This document shows, piece by piece, positions 1-8,435 of a stretch of DNA of 64,000 bases. Each line of letters opens with the position of its first letter. Position 1 is the stretch's first letter. Below the pieces are notes generated by a model. The model had not been told where the DNA came from. It did not search any database and saw only the letters and a list, made by a program, of their open reading frames with translations. A program made the translations under genes and the position numbers. The DNA is from an uncultured Acidobacteriaceae bacterium (lineage in GTDB: Bacteria > Acidobacteriota > Terriglobia > Terriglobales > Acidobacteriaceae): positions 1 to 64,000 of the forward strand of contig CALFMO010000039.1 of assembly GCA_937879855.1 (NCBI GenBank), written 5' to 3'.

Positions 1-85
1 TGGTGCGAAAGGGGGGACTCGAACCCCCACGGTTTTACCCGCCAGATCCTAAGTCTGGTGCGTCTGCCAATTCCGCCACTTTCGC
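1..85 (-). tRNA. tRNA-Leu (anticodon UAG)
   Basis: Read on the minus strand, this folds as a complete tRNA. The acceptor stem GCGAAAG pairs with CTTTCGC, followed by discriminator A and an encoded CCA at positions 3-1. The anticodon stem CCAGA/TCTGG encloses the loop CTTAGGA, giving anticodon TAG, which reads CUA and related leucine codons. The T-arm contains GGTTCGAGTCC. The long variable arm (roughly CGGGTAAAACCG) is typical of class II tRNALeu. The 3' end lies exactly at the window edge, so nothing downstream can be judged. Confidence 0.97.
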
Positions 86-277
86 AATCTCGGGGATTAG
101 TTTACTTCGTTTGATAACGCTGGGGAAGTCCGAGGCGCACTCCCGTCCCGGGGCGTTGAGGATACGCCCCAGGAATCAGAAACGGATCATTGTGAACGCA
201 AGACCAAGCGGAGGCATCTGGCTCCCTCGCAATGGCCCGGCCTGAAACTGGCGAAACGCGCGACTGCGCAAACGACC

Positions 278-547
278 CTATTGGACTTCGTTTAGTTTCT
301 GGTAAATAAGCATCGCTACGAGCACGAGCAGAAATACTCCGGAGCCGATGCTGAACACGCGAACTGGGAGCGTGAGTTTGTTCACCTTAGTCAACAGTTC
401 CGTTTGCTCTTCCTGCATGTGTGAGTTGTGATCATCTAGAAACAGTTGATCATCCTCGTGCATGGTGAGCGTGCTCTTGTAAATTAGGAGGATGATCAGA
501 CCAACGGCGAAAACTCCGAATACGACCGCCACAATCGTCAGCGTCAT
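278..547 (-). CDS. Small two-helix membrane protein, function unknown
   Basis: This is an 89-residue protein with two hydrophobic segments, at about residues 3-23 and 66-84. They flank a polar, acidic and Gln/His-rich middle (DDHNSHMQEEQ) with a Lys/Val/Leu stretch. The layout suggests two membrane helices with a soluble loop. I do not recognise a family. It lies upstream of tRNA-Leu on the same strand and diverges from erpA. The ORF is short, but its hydrophobicity pattern is coherent and no better frame exists here. Confidence 0.6.
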   Translation of the reverse strand: MTLTIVAVVFGVFAVGLIILLIYKSTLTMHEDDQLFLDDHNSHMQEEQTELLTKVNKLTLPVRVFSIGSGVFLLVLVAMLIYQKLNEVQ

Positions 548-775
548 AAGCCACCTCGGCAGGGTCAGACCTAAGTGCAGCGGCTTTCCACTCGTGAGCG
601 GGGTGCAGAGCCCCGCATCCAGTCCCGGGGAAGCCCTAACGGAGATGATTATAGCCCTGTTTGCAAGCCATGGCAGTGAATAAATGGCTTTGTTCGGAAC
701 CCGTTACAAGACCGGGAAGAATGCGACCTCTCTCTGGCCAACCGCATCCAATTGGCAGGGAGTTTCCTCACAATT

Positions 776-805
776 TTGTTCTGGGGAAATGTCATCTGCT
801 ATAAT
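776..805 (+). promoter_or_regulatory. Candidate sigma-70 promoter of erpA
   Basis: A perfect -10 hexamer TATAAT at 800-805 lies about 30 bases before the erpA start, with a weak -35 candidate TTGTTC at 776-781 (18-base spacer). A clear ribosome binding site AAGGAG follows at about 823-828. The -10 is convincing and the -35 is not. Confidence 0.5.
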
Positions 806-834
806 AAAAAAGCTTTAAAGCCAAGGAGATACGA

Positions 835-1200
835 ATGGCCACCACGACAGTTCCTGAGGTTACCAAGAAAGCCCCGCCCGTTACTCTCACGCCCAACGCT
901 GTTGCCAAGGTGAAAGAGATTATGGGCCAGCAGAACCCCGTTCCCGCCGGCTTGCGCATCGGAGTGGTGGGCGGCGGATGCTCCGGGTTCTCCTACTCGA
1001 TGCAGTTTGAAAACGGCGCCGGAATGATGGACAAGACCTTCGACATGGAGGGACTGAAAGTGTTCGTCGATGCCACTTCGGTGATGTATCTCAATGGATG
1101 CATCGTCGACTACGTGGAGACGCTGGAAGGAGCAGGCTTCAAGTTCGAGAATCCGAATGTGAAGAGTACCTGCGGTTGCGGCTCTTCCTTCAGCGTGTAA
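835..1200 (+). CDS. erpA: A-type iron-sulfur carrier protein ErpA/IscA family
   Basis: This 121-residue protein of the HesB/IscA family carries nascent Fe-S clusters from the assembly scaffold to target apoproteins in the cytoplasm. The three cluster-binding cysteines are visible: GGGCSGF in the middle and CGCGSSF at the extreme C-terminus. The stretch SVMYLNG...VDYVETLEG...NPNVKSTCGCGSSF resembles E. coli ErpA more than IscA or SufA. About 15 extra N-terminal residues precede the conserved domain. A strong AAGGAG site sits before the ATG. It is monocistronic and ends at a strong hairpin terminator. The choice of ErpA over the other A-type carriers is by sequence resemblance only. Confidence 0.9.
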   Translation: MATTTVPEVTKKAPPVTLTPNAVAKVKEIMGQQNPVPAGLRIGVVGGGCSGFSYSMQFENGAGMMDKTFDMEGLKVFVDATSVMYLNGCIVDYVETLEGAGFKFENPNVKSTCGCGSSFSV

Positions 1201-1227
1201 GCGACTCGCGAAAATTTCAAGAAAGTG

Positions 1228-1263
1228 AAACGGCCTCATCGTGCGCGATGAGGCCGTTTTCTT
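1228..1263 (+). terminator. Rho-independent terminator after erpA
   Basis: A perfect 14-bp stem (1228-1241 with 1246-1259, loop TGCG) is followed by TTTTCTTTT. The stem starts with AAA on the other side, so it may also stop minus-strand transcription coming out of the pilus operon that ends at 1276. Confidence 0.9.
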
Positions 1264-1275
1264 TTGACAGATAAG

Positions 1276-2271
1276 TTACTGTTGCTGCGGAGGAGGATTG
1301 CTTCCCGGATTCGGCGTCCCGTAGCCCCCACTCGGCGGCGTGCTCGGATTATTTTGGTTCCCTGACGGCGACGTGCTTGTGCCGAATCCGCTGCCACTCT
1401 GACCGTTGACGTTGTTCGTCGTACCTTGCTGCCCAAATCCTTGCAATTGGGGCTGGTACGGTGTCGTGATTAAGAATCCCCGATCTTGCGCCGGATCATA
1501 AACGAACACCCAGTCTTTATATTTGTTTTTGTGGTTGAATTCGCGGATCGTCTTGTCGGGGACTGTGCTTGCAACTCCCACGATTGGTCCGCCGATGATT
1601 TGGCCTGAGCCTGTCGGGTTGCTTCCGGAACTGCTGTTTCCTGTCCCGGACGAATTCGAACCTGTGTCGGAGGATGGTGTCAGCGATCCAGGCTGCGGAC
1701 TGGCTGACGTCGGATTTTGGCCGAACGACGATGTCGGATTCTGGCCGAACGACGAGTTGGAACTCGACCCGAAAGTGCTGTTCCCGCCGAATGTGGAAGG
1801 CTGCGAGAATCCTCCCGGGCTGGCCGACCCATTGTTGAATCCCGCGGTTGTTCCGACCGGTGTCGCGCCGGGGATAGTCCCGCCTGAAATTCCGCTGAGC
1901 GAGAGCTGGACTTCGCCGAAATGCAAGAGCTTGAAGTCGGCGCACTTCGAATTCTTGCAATTCAGAGGATCTTTGTAACGTTTGCGCAGAAAGCGCAGGT
2001 TGTTGGTGCTCTCGAGATCCTCAATTTTCGTGGGGTAGCGGCCAAATTTCTTGTAATAGGCGCGGATGGCGCGCGAATATTGCACGCCACGGTGAATCAT
2101 CTCCTCCTCGCGATCGCGCTTGATGTCGAATGTAATCGACGGCACGATCGCCGCCGCGAAGATGATGAGCAGGGACATCGCCAGGAGCAGCGTCAGCAGA
2201 ACCCAACCCTGCTCGCCTCGAGAATGTCCTCGTCGAATTTCGCTTCGCCGGAAGTGGGGATGGAAAGCCAT
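1276..2271 (-). CDS. Pseudopilin-like protein with Gly/Ser/Pro-rich tail
   Basis: This 331-residue protein has a prepilin-like N-terminus at about residues 17-45: basic leader, Gly, then a long hydrophobic helix. After the Gly the sequence is WVLLT, so the Glu5 of most pilins is replaced by Thr. A GspG-like segment follows (AIRAYYKKFGRYPTKIEDLE, then RYKDPLN). From about residue 130 the protein is low in complexity and rich in Gly, Ser, Asn, Gln and Pro, with repeats of SSFGQNPT type. It is the last gene of the pilus operon, where pilQ would normally follow. A role as a minor pseudopilin is inferred. Lack of Glu5 is known for GspK-type minor pseudopilins. Confidence 0.75.
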   Translation of the reverse strand: MAFHPHFRRSEIRRGHSRGEQGWVLLTLLLAMSLLIIFAAAIVPSITFDIKRDREEEMIHRGVQYSRAIRAYYKKFGRYPTKIEDLESTNNLRFLRKRYKDPLNCKNSKCADFKLLHFGEVQLSLSGISGGTIPGATPVGTTAGFNNGSASPGGFSQPSTFGGNSTFGSSSNSSFGQNPTSSFGQNPTSASPQPGSLTPSSDTGSNSSGTGNSSSGSNPTGSGQIIGGPIVGVASTVPDKTIREFNHKNKYKDWVFVYDPAQDRGFLITTPYQPQLQGFGQQGTTNNVNGQSGSGFGTSTSPSGNQNNPSTPPSGGYGTPNPGSNPPPQQQ

Positions 2272-2355
2272 AATAAAATTTGGAAATTGGGGAAATTGGT
2301 AATTTTGTAATTTGCAAATCGCTATGCTTTCAAATCATCAATACCCAATAATCTG

Positions 2356-2955
2356 TTATCCCTGGGTCAGCGGGATGGTCTGCGGCGGACCGCTGTTCAC
2401 CACGTCCTGAATGTCGACCGAGTTGGGAGAGATGCGGACCACTTTGTAACGCCGGTCCACGATCTCGCCCTCTCCCGCGACGAATACGTCCTCTCCCAAC
2501 TTCAAGAATATTCTCTTCGGTTCGCCGGGCCGGCTGGCGAAGCCATAAAACTTTAGCGGGATGGGTGGCGCCTGCGCCGGCGTCGGAACAACATATTGAC
2601 TACCGCCCGGCGCATCGGGCGCGCCTGGAGTAATTGGATGAGGAATGACAACGTTTTCCGCTTGCGACACAAAAATATTTCTTCCGCTTCCTTCGTATCG
2701 CGTCTTTTCGCTCATGGCCAGCAAGTCTAGCCGGAGTGTTGGATCAAGATTTTCCGCCCGCGTTTTCTTGACGGGCTTCTTGGCGGTACGCGACGCGGAA
2801 CGCGAGACCAAAGGAGCCGCTGCTTGCGCGCTTGAGGCTCGCGCCGGCGAGTCCGTAAGAAACGGAATGAACTCATAGGCCACCGCCAGCAGCGCCACCA
2901 CAGCCAGCACCACCGCCCAAGTCGTCTTTTTCTTATTTTCGAGTCCCAGTCGCAC
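2356..2955 (-). CDS. pilP: PilP-like pilus assembly protein
   Basis: This 199-residue protein has one N-terminal membrane helix (about residues 12-31), an Ala/Lys-rich linker, and a C-terminal beta-rich domain. The segment PLKFYGFASRPGEPKRIFLK resembles the HR/PilP-GspC fold. PilP normally links the inner-membrane PilMNO platform to the secretin PilQ in the periplasm. It starts with GTG, and the preceding pilO stop overlaps by one base (TAGTG), so the two are translationally coupled. Unlike classical PilP it has no lipobox cysteine and keeps a transmembrane anchor, so it could equally be called GspC-like. The assignment rests on position and weak sequence resemblance. Confidence 0.7.
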   Translation of the reverse strand: MRLGLENKKKTTWAVVLAVVALLAVAYEFIPFLTDSPARASSAQAAAPLVSRSASRTAKKPVKKTRAENLDPTLRLDLLAMSEKTRYEGSGRNIFVSQAENVVIPHPITPGAPDAPGGSQYVVPTPAQAPPIPLKFYGFASRPGEPKRIFLKLGEDVFVAGEGEIVDRRYKVVRISPNSVDIQDVVNSGPPQTIPLTQG

Positions 2956-3494
2956 TACGTTCCTGCCTTCAAAAATGTCTCCAGCCGCATACCCAGCTTG
3001 ACCGGACCTTGCGGCTGCCCGCCCAGGGTAACGCTGTCGACGATGAAGAACATCTGGTCACGCTCCAGCGCATTAATGAACCGCGCCAGTGAGGTGTAGT
3101 TGCCGGAGAGACTTGCTTCTATTTCCTCCGGTTCCAGCCCGCCGGTTTCTACATCCTTCGGTTTGTATTTTACCGTCTCGATCGCGACCCCGTTCGCGGC
3201 GGCGAGCTTGCCGAACTCAGTCACAATCTGCGAGTTCTGGGAAGGGAAGCGCGTCTTATAGAAATCAGCGATCTGATGGCTCGCGAGCGAAACCTTCTGC
3301 GGAAGATCCTTGAGCGGCGCGACCTGGCGCGTTTTGGTGGTCAGCTCAGCCTGCAGCAGGTTCATTTCCATGCGCCGATTTTCCGCCGAGCCCACCAGCG
3401 GCGAAAAGTACACGATCGCCGCCAGCAGATCTACCGCCCCCATGATAGCGAGTGCGGTCGTCAAATTCTTGCGGGTTTGTCGCAGGTCCGGCAT
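2955..3494 (-). CDS. pilO: Type IV pilus inner-membrane protein PilO
   Basis: This 179-residue bitopic membrane protein has a helix at about residues 13-31, a coiled-coil stretch (RMEMNLLQAELTTKTRQ), and a C-terminal ferredoxin-like domain. The segment SGNYTSLARFINALERD...VDSVTLG is typical of PilO. PilO pairs with PilN through the coiled coil to form the alignment platform in the periplasm. Its ATG overlaps the pilN stop (TAATG), and its stop overlaps the next gene start. The length is normal for the family. Confidence 0.88.
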   Translation of the reverse strand: MPDLRQTRKNLTTALAIMGAVDLLAAIVYFSPLVGSAENRRMEMNLLQAELTTKTRQVAPLKDLPQKVSLASHQIADFYKTRFPSQNSQIVTEFGKLAAANGVAIETVKYKPKDVETGGLEPEEIEASLSGNYTSLARFINALERDQMFFIVDSVTLGGQPQGPVKLGMRLETFLKAGT

Positions 3495-4174
3495 TAGCGC
3501 TCACCGCCTTTCGGGGCTGCCATCAGCGGTTTCGCCGGTATTTTCGGTCTTGCGCTCGTCTTTGGTTTCACTTCTGTCTTTGACTCTGATGCGGCAGCCG
3601 CCAATGGTTCCGGAATGTAAACCGCGACAATGTCAAACTGTTCGGTATCGCTGCTGTTGGACTGCTTTTCAGAACGCTCGGTGACGATATTGGTCTGGGA
3701 AAAACGGTGCGACTCTTCCATGCGGCGCGCCAGTTCGATGACCCGATCGCGCGAATCGCCCGCCACCGTCATTTTCAGCCCGAGCTGGTTGTCTTCATCC
3801 AGTTGGGGATTAATCGCGATCAGGTGCACTCGCGGCGGCATCACCTTCTCCAGGTTTTCCAGCACTCGCGTCCAGGAAAACGCCTTGCGTTCGATCAGGT
3901 CGTTCAGAAACTGCGACTGATCCCGAGTGGTTCGGTTTTCCGGAAGGTTGAGGATTTTTTCAGCGTTGGCACGCAGTTGGTCTCTTTGGGCGATCATGGC
4001 GCGCTTTTCCGCAATCGCTGCACGATCGCGGCGCGCGTTGAGATATCCTGTGACGTCGGCCGCAAGCAGCACCAGCGTGAGCAGCCCTAAAGCGCCGACC
4101 GCAGTGCCCCAGCGCATCCAGAACTGCCGCGCATCCTCGTAGGGCTGGCTCGCGAGATTGATATCGAGTCGCAT
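3494..4174 (-). CDS. pilN: Type IV pilus assembly protein PilN
   Basis: This 226-residue protein opens with the PilN signature MRLDINLASQPY, the segment that inserts into the groove of PilM. A membrane helix lies at about residues 24-45. A coiled coil and a ferredoxin-like domain follow (FSWTRVLENLEKVMPPRVHLIAINP). The last ~45 residues are a Lys/Pro/Ala-rich tail that is not part of the usual PilN core. It sits between pilM and pilO in the standard order and is coupled to pilO by a one-base overlap. Confidence 0.9.
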   Translation of the reverse strand: MRLDINLASQPYEDARQFWMRWGTAVGALGLLTLVLLAADVTGYLNARRDRAAIAEKRAMIAQRDQLRANAEKILNLPENRTTRDQSQFLNDLIERKAFSWTRVLENLEKVMPPRVHLIAINPQLDEDNQLGLKMTVAGDSRDRVIELARRMEESHRFSQTNIVTERSEKQSNSSDTEQFDIVAVYIPEPLAAAASESKTEVKPKTSARPKIPAKPLMAAPKGGER

Positions 4175-4186
4175 TGTTTAAGTACA

Positions 4187-4258
4187 GTGGCCAGTGATCA
4201 GTGGTCAGTGATCAGTAAGTGGGCACGGTAACCACTAATCACTAGCCACTGACCACTG
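4187..4258. repeat. Intergenic CAGTGGTCAGTG-type repeat
   Basis: Between pilM and pilN are several copies of a short unit (AGTGGCCAGTGATCAGTGG, GTCAGTGATCAGT) followed by their inverse (CTAATCACTAGCCACTGACC). Together they could form a long imperfect hairpin. It looks like a dispersed intergenic repeat; no protein is encoded. It would be transcribed inside the pil operon. Confidence 0.6.
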
Positions 4259-4261
4259 CCG

Positions 4262-5158
4262 TTACGAGATCAGTGCTCCCACCACTCCTGCCATCCGCCA
4301 GCGCGGTACTGCACCGACGGCGGACGCTCCCAGTTGCGAGGAAGATACCAGTTCTTGCACCTCGGCACCGGTCTGGGCGCGCAGTGCTGGCGCCGCGCCG
4401 CCTGATTCCGGCAGCCCGGCGACATAGATTCGCTCAATGTTTAGCCGGTAGGTGTCCTGAAAGAACACAACCGATGGATAGACTTCCTCCGCCAGTTGCT
4501 CGCCGGTGATGGTAACGCCGCGCGTATTTTCCAGCGTGCGGAACAGTTGCAACTGATCTTCATTCAGAATCGCAATGCTGGTAGTATGCGCGTCCACCTT
4601 GATAACCAGCGTCGGGTGCTTGCCATCGGCGGCCCCAAGCGCCGCAAGCGTGGAGGGCAGCACCACTCCGGGGTCGAATCCGGCATCGCGAAATGCGCGC
4701 TCGTAATCCTCGATCACGCTCGCCATGGCCACCGCCGCGACTACCTTCACTTCATCGTTCACCTTCTGCGCGTGGTAAGAGACCTTGGCCTTGTCTACGT
4801 CAAAGGGCAGCGACTTCTTCAACCGAAATCGCACTACCGCGAGGGCTTCGTCGCGGTCTGAGGGCAAGGTATCGAATTCCACCAGCATCACGCGCACAGC
4901 GGCATCCGGGACGATTGCAACTACATCCTTGGAGCGTCCGGCAACGGCCTCCAGAACGGCTTCGATTCCGGCGCGCACCGCGCCCCGCTGACGCAGATTG
5001 TTCTCTACCAGGTCGGGGATCACGCTGCCCGGCGCCAGTTCGCGCGCCGCCGACGCTTCCAGTCCGTCGCCGTGATCGGTGATTCGTCCGGCCAGCACGC
5101 GGTCGGCGGCGATTTCGCACGCCACCTTAGGCCTGGGTGTGTTTGAAGTTGGACTCAT
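4262..5158 (-). CDS. pilM: Type IV pilus assembly protein PilM-like
   Basis: This 298-residue protein matches the actin-like ATPase PilM, which sits on the cytoplasmic face and binds the PilN N-terminus. Supporting segments are VACEIAADRVLAG at the N-terminus, a middle region with MLVEFDTLPSDRDEALAVVRFRLKKSLPFDVD, and VVLPSTLAALGA. It is shorter than classical PilM (about 350 residues) and its nucleotide-binding motifs are hard to see, so it may be a divergent member. It lies between pilB and pilN and ends 87 bases before pilN, with a repeat in the gap. Confidence 0.82.
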   Translation of the reverse strand: MSPTSNTPRPKVACEIAADRVLAGRITDHGDGLEASAARELAPGSVIPDLVENNLRQRGAVRAGIEAVLEAVAGRSKDVVAIVPDAAVRVMLVEFDTLPSDRDEALAVVRFRLKKSLPFDVDKAKVSYHAQKVNDEVKVVAAVAMASVIEDYERAFRDAGFDPGVVLPSTLAALGAADGKHPTLVIKVDAHTTSIAILNEDQLQLFRTLENTRGVTITGEQLAEEVYPSVVFFQDTYRLNIERIYVAGLPESGGAAPALRAQTGAEVQELVSSSQLGASAVGAVPRWRMAGVVGALIS

Positions 5159-5370
5159 TTCAGGGCACGCCCTTTAAGAAACTATTATCAATCAGAACTC
5201 GAATCACCAATCAATTCAATAGCTGTGAGAGCACTCGAGGAAACCTCTCGCAAGCACCTTGCAGGCTGTGGCGAGAGCACTCTGCTCTTCGCATATGTGG
5301 GCGGGAGGCCCCCACGAGAGCCGCCGTGACGGCGGCGCTACTCCTGTCGCGACACATCTGCACTAAACCC

Positions 5371-7041
5371 TTACCGCATGGCCTCGATGAAGGTGACTTT
5401 ATTGATCTCTTTCAGCGTGGTCATGCCCAGCCGCACTTTGTCGAGCGCCGATTCGCGCAGGAAGCGCATGCCTTCTTCGCGAGCGGCGCGGCGAATCTCC
5501 GACGTCGGCTTCTTAGCGAGAATCATCTCGCGTACGCGATCGCTCAAATCCAGCAACTCGTGAATCGCGGTTCGCCCGCGGAATCCGGTGCCCGCGCACT
5601 CAATACATCCCGGCCCTTCATACAACGGAACTTTGCCCCACTGCGCAGGATCGAGCCCGCTGGCTTCGAGAACGTCAGGTGAATAATGCACCTCGGTGCG
5701 GCACGACTCGCAAATTAACCGCACCAGCCGCTGCGCCAGAATGCAATTCAACGCCGAGACAAAGTTGTAAGGTTCCACGCCCATGTTCAGGAAGCGGCCA
5801 ATCACGTCGACCACGTTGTTGGCGTGGACCGTGGTGAAGACCAGATGCCCGGTCAATGCCGACTGAATGGCGATCTGTGCCGTCTCGGTGTCGCGGATTT
5901 CGCCGACCATGATCTTGTCCGGGTCGTGGCGCAAAATTGAACGCAACCCGCGAGCGAACGTCAGCCCCTTTTTCTCGTTCACTGGAATCTGCGTGATGCC
6001 GCGAAGCTGGTACTCCACGGGGTCTTCAATGGTGATGATCTTGTCTTCGTCGGTCTTGATCTCGTTAACTGCGGCGTAGAGCGTCGTGGTCTTGCCGCTA
6101 CCTGTGGGCCCTGTGACCAACACCATTCCGTACGGCTCTTTGATGTAGCGCCGGAACTTGTGCAGGTCTTCATCATCGAAGCCGACCACATCGAGCGTCA
6201 GAGTGCGGAACTTCTCGCTCATCGACTCTTTATCGAGCACGCGCAGCACGGCATCTTCGCCGTGAATCGAGGGCATGATCGAGACACGGAAGTCGATGGC
6301 ACGTCCGTTGTATTTCACCCGAAAGCGGCCGTCCTGGGGCACGCGCCGCTCGGAAATATCCAGCTCGCTCATCACCTTGATACGCGAAATAACAGTCGAG
6401 TGATGCTCTTTGCCGATGGGCGGCATGGCCTGTGTGAGCACGCCGTCAATGCGGAACTTGATGACCACAGAGTCGTCACGGGTCTCAATGTGAATGTCGG
6501 AAGCGCGCCGCTGCAACGCGGTGAAAATCGTGGTGTCAACCAGCCGGATGATCGGGCTGGTGTCGCCCGTCGCCGTCAGTTTGTCGATTGTGAGCGTCTC
6601 TTCAGCGCCCGTGTTTTCGTCTTCGCGGATGATAGTGAAGCCTTCGCTGGCTTCTTCGAGCACGCGCTGCGACTGCTCGGTCTTGGTGAGAATGTTGTCG
6701 ATTTGTTTCAGCGTCGAGACTTTGGTGATGATGCGCTGCTTCAAGAGCAGACTGATCTCGTCGATCATCATCAACTGGCTGGGATCGGCGATCGCAATCG
6801 CCAGCTTGCCGTCTGCCGTCTCTTCCAAGGGCACAAACTTGTAACGGAACATCAACTCGACAGGAATTCTCTTGAACAACTCGTGATGCAGTTCGAACCC
6901 GCTTAGATCGATGAATTCGCAGCGGTAACGCCGCGCCACATCCTGCGCTCGTTCCAGGTCGGTCACGGGGTTTCCGGTGGGACTGGTCGGATTGCCGTTT
7001 CCGCCGTTTACGAACAACGATTTTTTGTCGGCTGTTGCCAT
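5371..7041 (-). CDS. pilB: Type IV pilus extension ATPase PilB (GspE family)
   Basis: This 556-residue secretion ATPase powers pilin polymerisation at the inner-membrane base. It has a GspE N-terminal domain (about residues 30-130), Walker A GPTGSGKTT at 311-319, the Asp box around 335-345, a Walker B region near 373-383 (DKIMVGEIRD) and the His box with TTVHANN (403-409). A tetracysteine zinc site (C444, C447, C479, C482) is typical of the PilB/GspE group and absent from PilT. The gene lies between pilC and pilM on the minus strand. About 210 non-coding bases separate it from pilM. Confidence 0.95.
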   Translation of the reverse strand: MATADKKSLFVNGGNGNPTSPTGNPVTDLERAQDVARRYRCEFIDLSGFELHHELFKRIPVELMFRYKFVPLEETADGKLAIAIADPSQLMMIDEISLLLKQRIITKVSTLKQIDNILTKTEQSQRVLEEASEGFTIIREDENTGAEETLTIDKLTATGDTSPIIRLVDTTIFTALQRRASDIHIETRDDSVVIKFRIDGVLTQAMPPIGKEHHSTVISRIKVMSELDISERRVPQDGRFRVKYNGRAIDFRVSIMPSIHGEDAVLRVLDKESMSEKFRTLTLDVVGFDDEDLHKFRRYIKEPYGMVLVTGPTGSGKTTTLYAAVNEIKTDEDKIITIEDPVEYQLRGITQIPVNEKKGLTFARGLRSILRHDPDKIMVGEIRDTETAQIAIQSALTGHLVFTTVHANNVVDVIGRFLNMGVEPYNFVSALNCILAQRLVRLICESCRTEVHYSPDVLEASGLDPAQWGKVPLYEGPGCIECAGTGFRGRTAIHELLDLSDRVREMILAKKPTSEIRRAAREEGMRFLRESALDKVRLGMTTLKEINKVTFIEAMR

Positions 7042-7104
7042 TCTCTTATCTACGCCCGAATCCTTGTCATCCCGACCAAAGGGAGGAATCTGCTTCTCGG
7101 TCGC

Positions 7105-8304
7105 TCAGTGCACTCCAAGTGTGAAGATCGGCAAATACAGCGAAATCAGCACGCCACCAACGAAGATCGCCATAATGATCAGAATGAGCGGTTCAATCAG
7201 TGCCAACGACGCTCCCAGCGCGGTTTGCACATCTTCTTCGTAAAATTCCGCCACCGAGTTCAGCATGGCCGGCAGTGCTCCGGTGGATTCACCGACCTCG
7301 ATCATCTCCACTGCCAGTTCCGGAAAAATCTCTTGCTCTTCCAAGCTGGGGGCGAGTCCTTGTCCCTCGCGGACTCGCGTGCCCGCCCGCATCACACCCT
7401 TTAAGATGCGCCGGCTGCTCATCGAGGAGCCTGCAGTTTCCATGGCCGGGACCAGGGGCAGGCCGCCTTGCAAAAGGGTCGAGAGCATTCGCGAAAAGCT
7501 GGCCACCTGATGCTTCAATCGGATATCGCCCAGCAGCGGCAGGCTCAATATCACCCGGTCAATGCGGTCGGCGCCGCGATCCGTATCCTTCCAGCGCCAC
7601 AGCACAAAGCCCAGGATCACTAGCCCGACAAGTACGAACGGAGCATACTTCTGCGAGTTCTGACCAACCGCCAGCATGAACAACGTAATCGCCGGAAGCT
7701 TCGCATCCAGGCTGTTGAACAGGTCCGCAAACTTGGGCACGACGAAGGTGAACAGGAAAGTCACCATGATCGTCACCACCGTGACCAGCAGCGTGGGATA
7801 AATCAGCGAGACGAAGAGCTTTTTGCGGAAGCTCATCGCCAGGCGCTGGAAGCTGACGTAACGGGTGAGCACTTCGTCGATGTTGCCGCTCTTCTCGCCC
7901 GCCATTAATGTCGTGGTGTAAATCTTGGGAACGATCCCTTGAGCCGCAAAAGCATCGGATAGCAACTCTCCGCCTTTGACGCGTTCGCGCACGTTTTCCA
8001 GAACCTGTCGCAACTGCCCGTCCTTCTGGCGTTTGATAAGCAGTTCGAGCGAATTCAGAATGGGGAGTCCCGCCCGGATCAGGGTAAGGAACTGCTGGTT
8101 GAATACCAGAAATGCATCCTGCTTCAGTTTCCGGCGGCGCCTCAACGAAACGCCTGAAGTGAAGACCCCCTGAGGCTTCACCCAGTAGACGAGGTAACCC
8201 TGCTGCGAAAAGCGGTCGCGCACTTCGGCTTCCGAGTAGCCCTGCTCGACGTGCTGCTGGACCCGCCCGCGGTCGTCCGCGATTTTTACTACGAATTCCG
8301 CCAT
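7105..8304 (-). CDS. pilC: Type IV pilus inner-membrane platform protein PilC (GspF family)
   Basis: This 399-residue polytopic protein has two GspF repeats. The first (about residues 65-190) contains FNQQFLTLIRAGLPILNSLE and is followed by a membrane segment. The second (about 270-390) contains FSRMLSTLLQGGLPLVPAME and ends in two hydrophobic helices. A short N-terminal domain (AEFVVKIADDRGRV) precedes them. PilC couples the ATPase motion to pilin extraction from the membrane. It is the first gene of the minus-strand pil operon, with pilB 63 bases downstream. Confidence 0.93.
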   Translation of the reverse strand: MAEFVVKIADDRGRVQQHVEQGYSEAEVRDRFSQQGYLVYWVKPQGVFTSGVSLRRRRKLKQDAFLVFNQQFLTLIRAGLPILNSLELLIKRQKDGQLRQVLENVRERVKGGELLSDAFAAQGIVPKIYTTTLMAGEKSGNIDEVLTRYVSFQRLAMSFRKKLFVSLIYPTLLVTVVTIMVTFLFTFVVPKFADLFNSLDAKLPAITLFMLAVGQNSQKYAPFVLVGLVILGFVLWRWKDTDRGADRIDRVILSLPLLGDIRLKHQVASFSRMLSTLLQGGLPLVPAMETAGSSMSSRRILKGVMRAGTRVREGQGLAPSLEEQEIFPELAVEMIEVGESTGALPAMLNSVAEFYEEDVQTALGASLALIEPLILIIMAIFVGGVLISLYLPIFTLGVH

Positions 8305-8435
8305 TTGCCGACTTTTCTATAGTTTCCGGAGTACACGATCCCCGCCTCAGTCTAACATTCCACTTACCATTCTAAGACACCGGCGGCGCTCAGAACCGTT
8401 TCTGCAAGTACGCAAGTAACCCCAACTGCGCCAAC

